Below are positions 39,428 to 50,525 of a DNA stretch of 64,000 nucleotides, piece by piece (within the stretch, counting starts at the first letter, position 1; each line of letters begins with the position of its first letter). Origin of the DNA: Hyaloscypha bicolor E (Eukaryota; Ascomycota; Leotiomycetes; Helotiales; Hyaloscyphaceae); NCBI RefSeq assembly GCF_002865645.1, contig NW_020194555.1, positions 310,001 through 374,000 of the forward strand. The letters run 5' to 3'. A program made the translations under genes and the position numbers. The notes under the pieces are model-generated. The model saw only the letters and a list, made by a program, of their open reading frames with translations, was not told the DNA's origin and ran no database searches.

Positions 39428-42400
39428 CTTTAGAAAAGGCTTTTTATATATTCTTATATTAATTAGCTAGTAAACTATAATAAAAGAACCTCTGTCTTAC
39501 TTTTAATATATTCCGAAGTGCCCTTTATTTAATTTTCTAAGACGTTCTTTTCTTCCTATATTACTAATATTAATAGTTTCTTTTTGAGATAATAAATATC
39601 TTATTTATTATAAGATCTTTTTCTTTAGAGACATTATTATATATTATAGTAGTAAATATAATATCTAGTATTTTATTAATGAAATAATTTATTAAATTAC
39701 TTGGCCAAAGAAGTCCTATTAGAGATTCTTTTATACCTGTTAAAAGAAATATTATAGCTTTAATATTTCTTGCTTAATAATACTAGACAGGTTAATATCT
39801 TTAATCTCTGAATTATATAAGGAAAAGAAAAATAATTAGTAAATATATCTCGATTCTAGTATACTAGGAAAGCTCTATTATTTCCTCTCTAATCTCTCTA
39901 TTAATAAATATTCGAAAATATTCGAAAATAAGAAATATAATAGTAATTTCGGTATAATTAGTATATATAAAAGAAATCGAGTCTATAGTATTTTAATACT
40001 TTCTAAAAAGGAGTTTAATAAAGATATAGTAATAATAAGGGTAATAGTTAAGGATATCTTTATTATAATAGTTAATAAATAGTATTAGAATAATAAATAA
40101 AAGATAATAAGAATAGAAGTAATTACTATAAGCCTAATATATATAATATTTATTTTCTTAACTAATATTATAATATATTTAACTTATAGAAATTAAATAA
40201 ATATTTACTTTAAATATTTACTACTAACTATTAAATAGTATTTATATAGTATTTAGGATATTATTTTAGAAATACTTAATTAGAAATAGTTTTATTTAAT
40301 TATTTTTAAATTCGCTTTATTTTATATATGAAATCGGCTAAAATAAAGAATAATTAAACTAATAATTTTCTATATAGCTATAATAAAGATATTAATATTT
40401 ATATAAGATTTACTTTAATATTCTTTATATAATTTACATATAATTTACTAAGTCTATTAAAGTAAGGCTTCTTTATAAAAGCTAATAAAAAGCTTAAGGA
40501 AAAAGCTTATTTTCCTTATTATATCTAATTAGTTAAAATTATTAAAATTATATAAATATATATTATAAGATTTAGTTAATATATTATATTTAGATATTTA
40601 ATTACTATATATTTAATTAATTTATATAAAAAACCCTAGAATTTCTAAGAAATAACTAAAGCTTTAATATAAATATATATTTATAAGAAAGTATAAGAAA
40701 TAAAGTATTCTAATATAAGTAAAAAAGAAAGTCTCGGCTATTATTCGAGAGTTATATACTTATATTTCTAGTAAAAATTACTATAAAATATAAAAAAACA
40801 GAAATTCTTAACTATATTCTTAGTTTATTTTTATATATATTAAAGCTAGAAAATTTTCTAGTATAGTAATAATATATTAGCTATAATAGGAGAGTTAAAT
40901 ATCGCGTGTTTTACTTAATACTTTATAAGAACCTATTTATTAACTATATTTTAATTAAGTATTCGTTTGCCTTAATTCTTGCCTTCTTGCTTCTATAAAT
41001 TTACTAGATATATATTTCTTCTAGGAAATTATTCTAATACTATATGGCTATAGTATTAGTATTAATTAGGGCTATTATCTCTCGAGTCTAGAGAATATTA
41101 AAACTAGAGTATTATATATTAATTATTATTTACTAATATTATAAATATAAAAAGCCTTTTATAATACTCTAGATAGTAATTTTTCTTTATTCTTAAGTAA
41201 TTTCAGGCTCTTAAATAGGCTTAAAAAATAGGTTATTTCCATTTATTTATTTCTTATTTTCTGGGCTAGAAGTCCTTTAACTAAGTTAAATTAAGACTAG
41301 ACCTTATTTGATCTCAATTATATATCTATTATATTTCTCTTAATTAATTCGGGTATTTATATAGTCTTCTTATATCTATTAATAACTATTAATATCCTCT
41401 TATATAAGACGAGTAGTATTAAGATCTTTACTACTTAGATAATACGGGTTTCCTTTTATTAGAACTCGCTCGACTGCCCTAATTACCTTATAGTAAGGAT
41501 TATTAATTTCAGGTTTCTCTTTATTAATAAACTTAGTAACTATAGTATTATACTAGTTCTTTATTATATGAATTCGACTAGTACGGTTTCGATTACTAGG
41601 AACGGGAATTACGTCTTATATAAAGTACCAGATACAGAAGTACTTTATAATATTACTATTCTCGATTTCAAGATATTAATACGGATAATAATAGGTAAAA
41701 TATAATTAGAGAGGCTAGAATCTAGGAGCAGCATTTTTACTAGGAAAACCAGGCAAAAGAGCTACTTAACTAGCTACTAGCGCCCCTTATAATTACGGAG
41801 GGATTTAAAAAGGAGCAAATTAAAAAGAAGCAGAACCTCTATAAAAGTTAAATTCCGATACTAATTATATACTAGGCATTATAGGTCGAATACTAACTAG
41901 AGAGTCTATAGTTTCCAAGGCTTTACCTTTGCTCGAATTACTTAATAACTAATATTTAATACCCTTTCTAGCCCTTTTCGCATATTAAACAAAGCAACTA
42001 AGTAGGAAGTAATAATAATAACTAGGTTAGTTAGTTAATAATCAAGTTAGTAATATAATAGCAGAACAAGCCAAAGAAATAAGAAATAGATTATTGAGGT
42101 TAATATTATTATCGGGATTATATATTAGTTTCTAGGGATAACGAGATATAGGAGAAAGCAAGACAAACTCGTTCCTAAGATATTTAATGTCTTATTTATA
42201 AAAGAGCAATTTCTCCGGAAAGAATTTGACCTATAAACGTACTCCTTAATATAATCGAGGTGGAAGTAGTATTTATAAGGCTTGTTCTGGCCAAGCTTAC
42301 TTGGAAAGCCCTAGGGATTCAAATAAATAGTATAGTAAAGTTAATTTAACATATCTTTAATAGAAGAATAATTAGGTAGCGGGAATAGAGTTTTAGGAGA

Positions 42401-42917
42401 ATTAGTAATCCAGGGCAGTTTCCGAGGCATTAAGTGGAAATAGTATTAATAGAGGTGAGTTTTAATTAGGAACCGCTTTTAGGAAGATATAATTAAAAGC
42501 ATAAAGCTTACTAAGTTCTATAGAACCTCCGAACCTCTATAATATTATAAAGTAAATAATACCACCACATTTAGCTCTTATCTTAATTCCTACTCGATTG
42601 CTAGTCTCTTACAGTATTACGAGCCTTATATAATATTAATTACCCCTGGATCGACGTTAATTAGCTTTAATATTACTCGATTGGGAATGCAGAGGCGTAG
42701 ATTACCGGATGTAATCTCGACCGCCAAGACTACGGTTTGTAATCGATCTTACTGCAATTGCAATTTGGTGGCTAACTATATGGGGTAATAGGCTAGATTA
42801 TCACGAAAAAGAAATCTTGGCAAGACCCACTTCTCCGATTACGACCAACCTGCAAAACGACCCTAATCAAAACATGTATACGGCATGACTATTTGGGAAT
42901 TCCCGCCCCCAATCTCG
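39428..42917. repeat. AT-rich, partly degraded sequence, no gene
   Basis: AT-rich but with more CpG and GC-containing words than the 1-37.9 kb block. Rising GC from about 41,500. No open frame above 60 codons, no LTR pair and no transposase motif recognised. Probably older or less intensely mutated repeat relics grading into gene space near 42,650. Confidence 0.5.
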
Positions 42918-43369
42918 CAATGTGGTCCTCTATCCTGCTTAGCGCATGCGTCGGCCTTTGTCTCCGCTTCTCCCGCAACTACTTAACATGGAGCGCTATC
43001 ATCTTCGTCAGTGCCGTCCTCTGACACGGTGTTGTCAGCGGTGCCCTCCTCATACGATACTGCCAAGATCTGATTTCCAGAGTGTCCAATATGCTATTCC
43101 TGTTCTCCTGGTTCGTCTGGGCATCCGGCGTCGGCGTACTTCAGTTCTCGCTATACTGGCGGATCCTCGCCGAACTGCTCCGATTAAGCTATGCCGACGG
43201 CGGCGAAACGGATGAGCTGGGTAGGCACTGGAAAATAAATATTGCAATGTTGTTTATTAATTCAACGCTGAATGAGCTGCTGGATGACTTCTTTCCTGAT
43301 TGGATGTGGAGCAGAGTTGTGTTTAACGTGGTGCTGGAACTGGTTGTTCCTGGCCATTGCCTTTTTTAA
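42918..43369 (+). pseudogene. Possible remnant of a small membrane-protein gene
   Basis: One + frame starting at ATG 42,918 reads a hydrophobic N-terminus, meets a single in-frame TGA near 43,022, and continues in the same frame with two more hydrophobic stretches. One is rich in F/W/V (near 43,085-43,140) and contains LFSWFVWASGVGVLQF; a third follows near 43,300-43,360. Composition and the continued frame suggest a former coding region with one nonsense change, but no family is recognised. No convincing intron removes the TGA. The AT-rich block 43,228-43,265 may be another insertion or decay. It could be chance. Confidence 0.25.
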
Positions 43370-43616
43370 CTCTTCCTCCAAAAGCAGATTACACGGACAG
43401 TGTGACTGAATCGGGCCATATTCAAGTGGCGAGATTATGGTGCTGAGTGCTTTTGGTTCGCGGCCAACCACCAATTGAACAACCGAGCATTGAGGTCCTG
43501 CTGTATACGTTTTGGTAGACACGTCACCATATCTACCGGATTCTTACCCTAGAAGTGATGAAACAGCTCTTAGTCAATCTGCTCAGCCTGAATAACATAT
43601 ACTCCATCTTCTACGG

Positions 43617-43948
43617 CTACGCGGTTAGGTTCGCGCGGTTTCCGCGCGCGATTAGCTGGACTTCTTCATCGGAAATGTCTATCCATTCCGAGTCCTCGTC
43701 GAATCGAACGTACTTCGGTGATTTGCTTGCTGTGGGTGCTGAGATCGAGGGCTGGGTAGATTCAAATTTCCCTCCTCTCGGGCACGTCGATTCGGATGCC
43801 TGGTTGACTTCGTCTTGCGACACACTCGATGCTCTCTCAGTCGCGGTATTCTCCCTCTTAAATACTCTTGCTCCGGTGACCGAAGTCCTCTTCCTCCCTA
43901 CATTCGGCAATCCCCTCAACGTCTTCTTCGGGGTACGGCTAGGCTGCA
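43617..43948 (-). CDS. Hypothetical protein, probable last exon
   Basis: An open - frame of about 110 codons with ordinary coding composition: a basic, Ser/Thr-rich N-terminal half and an acidic cluster near the C-terminus (DEDSEWIDISDEE), predicted disordered. It has no ATG at the left limit; instead ttattgcag precedes it near 43,946-43,954 and looks like a 3' splice site, so this may be a terminal exon. A candidate upstream exon lies on - between 44,270 and 44,073 but I could not join them convincingly. No domain recognised. It could equally be a chance frame in a remnant region. Confidence 0.3.
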
Positions 43949-43989
43949 ATAAATTTTTGTAGCCGCAATATATAAATTAGAATCCAATA

Positions 43990-44610
43990 AATGGCAGGAG
44001 ACAAGCATCTTTGCCCTGCTTTGTCTGCTTCACCTCCACCCTCGGTCCCAAGCATCCCTTACCCCCTTCCTCTTACAATTCATCGCATTTATGCTTCTTG
44101 TCATGGTCCAATAACAGCGGGTAATGTCTTGAGGCTCCGAGGTAGGACCAGTATACAGCAGGGAGCGTCGGAAGTGCCATGCCGTCCAGTACCGGCCGCC
44201 TCTTTCGCGGGGCTGGTTGCAGCGGGAGACGCCCGGGGTGCGTTTTGAAGTTTTTTGAAGCCTTTTTCAATTTTCCTTTGATGGCCTGTTAAAATGCTTG
44301 TTGTGAATAAAAAAGAGGCTTGTTGGCCGTGGTAATAGATATGAGGGGGTGTGGTGGGTGTCCTTGAGCCAAGTCATGTGGGTCACGCCGAGAGCAATGC
44401 GAGGCTATGCTGCGCTGACTTTCTCTCCGCCTCGAGACTTATAGTTGACGTCGAAAATGGGATGGTTGCACTTAAATCATCGAACCATAAGTAGAATGAA
44501 CGCAATCCATCTCCCGAGCGTTTTGCCCTCTCAAATTCTGGGGAGTGTTGGTTCTGAGCCTCGGTTAGCGCAGTTGCATAGGCAGGGACTTGAGAATGGA
44601 CTCACGATTT
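43990..44610. other. Intergenic, no gene supported
   Basis: GC-normal sequence with only short overlapping frames. A tRNA A-box-like stretch (gttagcgcagttgcat) at about 44,564-44,579 is discussed among the rejected items. Confidence 0.4.
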
Positions 44611-46468
44611 TTAAAATAGAATACGAGCCTCTAATACTGCCAGGGCCACTTTAAACTTGTCAATAATACCGGCCTTTTGGCTGTCTCTACTGCCAAAGAT
44701 AGCGGATGCCGTTGCTGATACCCAGGTGACAATATCCCCATTCTCCTTCAACTCTATCGCTCTCCTTAGCGGTATTATCATCTCATGAAGCTGCCTGGTG
44801 ACTTTGGATTTGATTACTTCCACGGAGGGAGTATCAAGAAGAATCAAGTTGACATAAATAATCGCTGCCAGAATACAGCAGTCTTCTAGGATTGAGGGGG
44901 CAGTTTTTGCAAGTAGCTGTTCAAGCTGATATTGGACTATGGAGCATGAGGCTCGAAAATCTTCCGAGGGAACGGCGTTGGTAGGATTTGTGACTACTTG
45001 GGTGGTGGTAAGAAATCGTATGGACTTCAGAATCTCAACCAATTTGCTGGATTTGAACATGGAACCTTCAGAGGTGCTTGAGGTGGCGGAAGCAGCTTCC
45101 TGCTCTGGAAAAGTCGTGAATGTAGCTTCGTTATCTGGGCTGGGCAATATAGTATCCATGCCAATTTGGTCGATCCTATTTAACAATCTTATTAGTATTT
45201 GTAGGAATATACCCCCAGATGGAATTAAATTCACACCAAATGATAATGAGCTTCACAGGTCTAGGTATTTGATCCAACCCACCACGAAAATTGGCCATTT
45301 CCTTCAGACCCCTTAAGTGATTTCGATACGTTGAGCGCTCTCCCCAAAGAAGCTATGGAACTTAGCACTTCCAAGTATCTTATTATCCTACAGGAAGGAT
45401 TATTTGCTCGCCTCAGTTGCCGCAAGATTGATTCCTGTTGCCAGCATCATATCGCTAACCTCAAGTTTCGGTTTATTAAACACTTCGTTTAATAGTTCAA
45501 TGCAATCTAAGGTTAGGTGAATAGCACGAACGGACCTGAGTTCTGGCCGTCAGTTTATATCTATAACTTCCAGGAAACTTGGTTACTTCCCAAGGAGTAA
45601 GGCCTTGGTGTCCTCTGAGAGACATTTCGGCTGCTAATAGCATGCTTTTAAAAGCCATTTGATTCTCCATACAAAGTTGCAGCCACTTGATGTGTATGTA
45701 TGCTCCCGTATCAGGATCTTTTGGCATTCCTGAGTCGCAAATGAAAGCATCTGTATCAAAAATCAAACGAGGGCCTCTTTAAAACTGCACAGGGGCGGGA
45801 AACTAGGAGCTGTGAATGAAACAGAAGTTCTTACGATAATCTACTAAGCCATGCATATATGGTTGCATCTCAGCAGAGTCAATTGGATAACTGTTGAACG
45901 GATCAATCCTCCCTGCTCCAAGGATCGTTTTTGGAGATATTTGCAGCTGGCGTAGGAAGTCTCCACTAAATTCCAGTCTCTGACTTGGTGAATACTTGGT
46001 GTCGGGGTTGTAAGGGCCATGTGAGGACTCAGAGACACTCGAAAGCCCTCGAATACCATCTTCCCTTATTGGCATAGAGAAGAAGAAATTTTCTCTGGGA
46101 GCAGTGGCATTTCCTGAAATTCCAGAAAAAGACGCTACATTAACCTCCTTGTTGAATTCCACAACTGTCCTAAGTGTTCTGAGAGGACTAAGTTGCGTTG
46201 AGCGAGTATTGACAGCAGTTAGAGGCCGTCGTCTCGAGAAGGAGGCCTTCCTGGCATTCGACCGTACAACAGTCCGGAGGTGAGATTCCGGGTTTCGTTT
46301 ACGCTCTAGCTCGTCGATAAATTCTAATGAAAATCGCACCTCGGTTGTATCATTTGGGGCAGGTGGGATTTCAGGTTCCGGGTCCATGCTGGCTATCTGT
46401 GGAGTTGGTATGAAAGCGCATTGCCACTCTCCACTCAAACGATCTCGCTCGCCTATCACACCCTGCAC
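44611..46468 (-). pseudogene. Fungal transcription-factor-like protein (Fungal_trans_2 type), frame broken
   Basis: The first exon (46,468 or ATG 46,387 down to 45,835) has an N-terminal stretch ending in a basic SHLRTVVRSNARK-like motif. Near its end comes AGRIDPFNSYPID, typical of the middle-region fungal transcription-factor domain family that lacks a visible Zn2Cys6 cluster. An 84-nt intron (45,834-45,751, gtaaga...acag) leads into IKWLQLCMENQMAFKSMLL, again family-like. A further short intron is needed near 45,576-45,534. Then LLNEVFNKPKLEVSDMMLA runs into TAA at 45,402-45,400, while the downstream GLKEMANFRGGL motif is in another frame. No splice pair I could find bridges this. A good 61-nt intron (45,236-45,176, branch actaat) joins to the last exon (45,175-44,611). 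Most likely a decayed gene, though an assembly indel or unusual splicing is possible. Family role is transcription regulation in the nucleus; target unknown. Confidence 0.5.
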
Positions 46469-46615
46469 AAATCAGCAAGTACCCGCAAGAAATTCCAAAT
46501 CCAATTATCTTATAATTACTCACCTATTGTTGGAATTTGAGGTTAGAGTATCCCGTACATTATGGTATTTTTCACGCGAAATGGCAGCAGCGGAGACACT
46601 GCCAAAATTAATCGC

Positions 46616-46676
46616 AGATACTGGGCAGAGAATGCGTTTAAACCGCCTGGTGAGTTTGTGGCTTGTGCGGCCGCAC
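46616..46676. repeat. Direct repeat copy 1 next to a foldback
   Basis: 61 bp, starting agatactgggcagagaatg and ending gcggccgcac; matches 46,836-46,895 with scattered differences (about 75-80% by eye). Confidence 0.75.
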
Positions 46677-46692
46677 TTCGGAAGATCAATCG

Positions 46693-46836
46693 TACGCAGG
46701 TGCAGGCCCTAATGTTTGTTACACCGCCTTTGCAGGGGTTGCGCTGAAATGCCCTGTAGCAATGCGCTGTAGCCGACTTTTGCTTAGCAGAACTCAAGGC
46801 GGTGGAACAAACATTATTAGGGCCTGCACCTGCGTA
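46693..46836. repeat. Foldback (inverted repeat) with roughly 40-bp arms
   Basis: Arms 46,693-46,730 and 46,796-46,836 are inverted copies (tacgcaggtgcaggccctaa and following), differing by a 3-nt insertion and one or two bases, around a 65-nt spacer. It sits exactly between the two direct repeats, the right one starting at the last base of the right arm. Resembles a small MITE or a DNA-transposon end pair. Confidence 0.75.
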
Positions 46837-46895
46837 GATACTGGGGAGAGCCTGCATTTAATCTGCTGGTGGGTTTGTGGCTTGGGCGGCCGCAC
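46836..46895. repeat. Direct repeat copy 2 next to a foldback
   Basis: 60 bp, partner of 46,616-46,676, starting agatactggggagagcctg and ending gcggccgcac. Confidence 0.75.
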
Positions 46896-47830
46896 CGCCC
46901 ACACACTTAGCGAGGAGTCCGCGCCCACCTCCGCTCCCGAGTCCGCTGCGCCAGCCTCCAAAACTGTCCGCTCTTTTCCAGGAACCCCCGTAGATACGGG
47001 TGTTATGAGTGAGTGATGCGGCTACCTAAGCAATTGTAAGGATTAGCAATCCCCTTAATAACCGCCTGCATGACGTTTGCAAACTCCTACTGTAAAAGCC
47101 AGTTTCAAAAGTTTGGAGGCTAGTACGACATATCAGCTCATCGCTGGCTGTGGTCTTGTCAGCACTAGCGGGGAGAATTAGTCATCCTGTCCGATTCTGG
47201 GTGGGCGGATGTGGAATAGCTGTAAATCAGCCCAACTGCCTTGTCTGTCCCCAACTTCTGCCGTCGGCACTTCGCTGCTCTGCTGGATCGTGAAGGTCCT
47301 CCCCCGCCCCCCTGATTAAATGTAATAGTGGGTCAAAGTGCACGGGTTTTTTTTATTTGGCAATTGGACTTTGCAAGACTGGTTTTGCGGGGACTTACTA
47401 TTACATTTATTTAGGGGAGGAGTAGCACCTCACCAATTGAGGCGCGAAATCTAGGATTCCACTGCCCAATCCGGTCGTGGGGGCGAGTCCGGCTACTCCA
47501 CTCACTAAACGCGGGCGTTAAATCCGGGATGTTACTACCCAATCCGGTAGTATAGACTTCAACTCAAGGGGAGGTCTTCTAATTTCTTCTCTAATATGCT
47601 TAAGATTGGAATACGGTTGCAGACGTTAAAAGTGCTTGAGGTAGAGAGGTTTTTGTTTCTAAGAAGACTTGTTACTATTGCTATGTAAAGGACTTACTAT
47701 TAAGGACCTTTACTATTGAGTCTTGACCAGGACAATAATGAAGAGAAGGAGCAACAAATGCCAATTATAGACAAAGGAAATCTACTTTCATGCTCTCTTC
47801 ACCACTGTCTTCCTCGGGCAATCCTCGCTA
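46896..47830. other. Intergenic with a small hairpin, no gene supported
   Basis: Only short frames. An imperfect inverted repeat (47,311-47,334 with 47,392-47,415, 20 of 24 bases) contains taaatgtaatagt and its complement. Two similar blocks containing cccaatccggt occur near 47,466 and 47,540. Confidence 0.4.
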
Positions 47831-48360
47831 CCGGAAGAGCAGAACAAAGCAAGAGGAGAGATGTTGCCGTATCAATTGATGGCATTCGCCAACAGGACCA
47901 ACAGACTCGCGAGAATTTTGAGACTGCCCGCCTCACACCCGACCTCCTTAACAAATTTCACATTTTCAAATCGCCGCGCCGACACATGGGCAAAGAAATC
48001 CATGAACTCTACTACTCCTTATCGCCCTCCGCCTCCAAGCCCCGTCGATGGTCTGCCCTCCTCTCACCCTCCTCCAACGCCCCTAATTCGCCAGAATCTG
48101 GGTTGTTCAAGAAGTCGTCCTCTCCCCTTCCGCCCGAGTGCGCTACGGCGGCGAAGTCATTGAATGGAAGATCATTACCAGTGCACCGAAGATGATCCAT
48201 AATCTAAGGAACTTCCGGCTGTGGCTGGAGTGGTCGCATGGAGTACGAATCCCGCATACGGAGCATTCGAGTTTGTTTATTATTAGTAGGATGTATAGTT
48301 TGCGGGAGCTTTGCTGGAGCAGAAGTCAAAGGAATCATAAACCCACAAAGCAAAGGTAGC
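47830..48360 (+). pseudogene. HET-domain-like gene fragment
   Basis: Two patches on +, in different frames, resemble the heterokaryon incompatibility (HET) domain. SIDGIRQQDQQTREN lies near 47,870-47,916, like the WIDA-CINQ-D--ER block. RIWVVQEVVLSPSARVRYGG lies near 48,103-48,162, like the RxWVVQEV block followed by a W-x-I segment (EVIEWKIIT). An in-frame TAA stands just before RIWVVQ, and the rest of the domain (the ALSYCWG block) is not recognisable. So this is a decayed fragment rather than a gene. HET proteins trigger incompatibility-type cell death in filamentous ascomycetes; this copy cannot be intact. The second patch is the stronger evidence. Confidence 0.45.
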
Positions 48361-49507
48361 AACTACCGCCAGCGCCGTTCCGGAACCAGCTCTAAGTACC
48401 GGCGGCAGTGCCCAACTTCGCACCGCACTTCCAAACTGGAAAGCAGTTGCGAAGCCTGAGTGGCAGGCCATGATAGACTGCAGGCGGCTAGATGTTCTCG
48501 AAAAATCTGCAGCTGCTGAGTGCCCGCATCCAGAGACCTCCGCGCCCAGCCAACTTGGAACACTTCAAGGTCACAATACTTTTAACAAAGCCCTGAACTT
48601 AAAAGTAAATAATCTCAAGGGCTTAGTACTTGGTTTCCAAATTATTAATATCTTTATTAGATTGCACAATTTCGTTACCTCGAGGGGATGAAGTGTTTCC
48701 GCCGAGTTATTAAGCGAGCCCGGGACATGTTGGACGAGAATCAACTGAGGGCCCGTTTCGTACGGACGCACGTCTTTTGATTGCTGGCGTTTGCCAACAA
48801 CCAAATTCTAGCGTTCAATACTAGTATTTGGGAGCTAGCTTTTAATAATTTATAAGTGTTTCGCAAAATGCAAAAACTCAATAACCATTGCAATTACGGA
48901 AGTTTCAGAGTAATCTCCAATAATCTTAAATCTTAAGTCTTATATTTCTTTAGTAACTACTTCCTATAATTATAGGGTATTATAGACTAATATTTATTTC
49001 TCTTCTAAGGCGAAAGTAATTAATTAATTAATTACTTTATTATAGCTTTTCTACTAAGAAAAAATTTATAATTAAAATTTTATACCTTAAGAAGTGCTAT
49101 AAAGGTGGTTAAAAGCCAGCATCCAAAAGCTAGCATTTTCAGAACTACCTACTATAGGTGGTTCTGAAAAAACTGCGATTTGTATGGGAGCAAATGCGAA
49201 ACACTTATTTTTGTAATAACCGAAAGCTAGTGTTTGATTACTGACAAATGCTGGTGTTTGAGGTTTACGAAACGGGCCCTGAAGCGGCAAATAAAGGAAG
49301 GAAGGAGGGATCCAGAGGCAAACGCTGCCCGGTTCAGCTCGAGTGGTTAATGCTGGACCGGCGAGTGTGTTGATCGAGGGTTGGTACGAGGGAAGAAGAG
49401 GTTTCCTTGCTTCTCTCACTCGTGTGATATAACTTGGCTAATAATGGACTGGGCAACACAAAATTAAGTGTGATGTCCAAAGCGAATGCGGCGTAGTGGG
49501 GCAATGG
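48361..49507. other. Intergenic, no gene supported
   Basis: Mixed composition with an AT-rich insert at about 48,830-49,090. Frames are short and overlap on both strands without family motifs. No repeat partner recognised. Confidence 0.4.
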
Positions 49508-49574
49508 GCGTTGATTGGGCAACTTTTCTGCGGGATTTTCAAAGCCCTTCGTCGACGCTAAAATTGCAGTGCTG
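49508..49574. repeat. Dispersed repeat copy 2 (left part only)
   Basis: gttgattgggcaacttttct through gacgctaaaattgcagtgc; close match to 38,204-38,271. The right part of the repeat is not seen here. Confidence 0.7.
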
Positions 49575-49663
49575 CATAAGCGAATCCAAAAGTCAGGGGT
49601 TCATGATAACACAATTTTAAAGTAAGAAGGTGAAATTTTCGTCAGACATTAACTTCCCGTCTA

Positions 49664-49708
49664 GCACAGCGAACAGGACATAGTAAAGTTATGTCTTGTT
49701 TGCTGTGC
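49664..49708. repeat. Small hairpin, 19-bp arms
   Basis: gcacagcgaacaggacata (49,664-49,682) pairs with 49,690-49,708 with 2 mismatches around a 7-nt loop. It lies 16 bp from the large foldback. Confidence 0.8.
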
Positions 49709-49724
49709 ATTAACTATATCTTTA

Positions 49725-49856
49725 TCCCTTCGTCCGGTGAGACATTGCCACATTAGCGGCCGCACATGAATATCGCCAATTCGGCCAGAACATAATCCGA
49801 ATTGGCGATATTCATGTGCGGCCGCTAATGTGGCAATGTCTCACCGGACGAAGGGA
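49725..49856. mobile_element. Perfect foldback MITE-like element, 60-bp TIRs
   Basis: Arms 49,725-49,784 and 49,797-49,856 are exact reverse complements over 60 bp, with a 12-nt loop (ccagaacataat). The arms start tcccttcgtccggtgag and include a gcggccgc site. The element is flanked on both sides by TA (49,723-49,724 and 49,857-49,858), as for Tc1/mariner-type target duplication. No coding capacity. Confidence 0.85.
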
Positions 49857-49951
49857 TAGTAAGTAACCCAAATACTGTTTTCTGACTATATTAAACCCAT
49901 TTTTGAAGTATTACCAAGGGAGGGGCTCTTACCACTCCCCTGACCCCGGGC

Positions 49952-50028
49952 GAACCCTAACTAACCCGCACCCTAACTCCTATCCCTAACCTCCCTCCTA
50001 GGCCCGGGACTAGCCCTAAACCCTTAAC
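49952..50028. repeat. Degenerate telomere-like CCCTAA stretch
   Basis: Four or five CCCTAA/CCCTAAC words (gaaccctaact, gcaccctaact, tatccctaacc, tagccctaaaccctta) within about 75 bp, separated by C-rich spacers. Resembles a decayed interstitial (TTAGGG)n tract, though chance C-rich sequence is possible. Confidence 0.45.
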
Positions 50029-50239
50029 TAAAGCGTTCCTAAACTATATTTAAACTATTATAAAAGCGTTATAGAACTGGTTCTATCTTGAGGCTCAAAA
50101 GTCGAGCTACTTTAAGTCAAAAATCAGGGAGAAATAACCTGGTGGGTCCTCATTCGCACCCTGTAACTCACCGGTGGAATACAGGTTAACCCGGTGCGCT
50201 GCTTACCGTGCAGCCCAAAGCGAAACTCGAGTTAGGGTG

Positions 50240-50525
50240 GCTTATTTAATTGGACAGAATCTCGCCAACTTTTCTATGGGGGTTCTCAAAGCCTTCGTCG
50301 ACGCTAAAATCGCAGTGCGGCAGCTCGGCTTCCATGCAATTTCCTTGGCCCTTCTAGAATATGTCGGCAACCCCCGCTCGCCCAATAAAAATTGAAAGCT
50401 GTAGTTGGTATGGGGACAGTGATGTGTCCGCTGGAGCGCTGCCAGAAGGCTTGAAAGTATCGTAATTGCTTGCTTAATTAATTAATTGAATGGCTTGAAT
50501 GCTGCATTCGATTATGGCATGTCGA
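50240..50525. repeat. Dispersed repeat copy 3, with a fourth core at 50,574-50,612
   Basis: 50,262-50,320 (ccaacttttctatgggggtt through gacgctaaaatcgcagtgc) and 50,432-50,520 match both parts of copy 1. A further partial core, gttgacgctaaaattgcagt, lies at 50,585-50,606 next to the 3' end of the NFX1-type gene. Confidence 0.6.

Noticed and set aside
44555..44645. tRNA-like stretch (gttagcgcagttgcat A-box, agcctc near both ends)
   Set aside because: No acceptor-stem pairing, no good T-loop (GTTCRA) and no plausible anticodon arm; it also overlaps the end of the transcription-factor-like gene.
47716..48195. 159-codon + frame
   Set aside because: The HET-like patches lie partly in other frames; as a protein the frame has no family features beyond the short SIDG patch.
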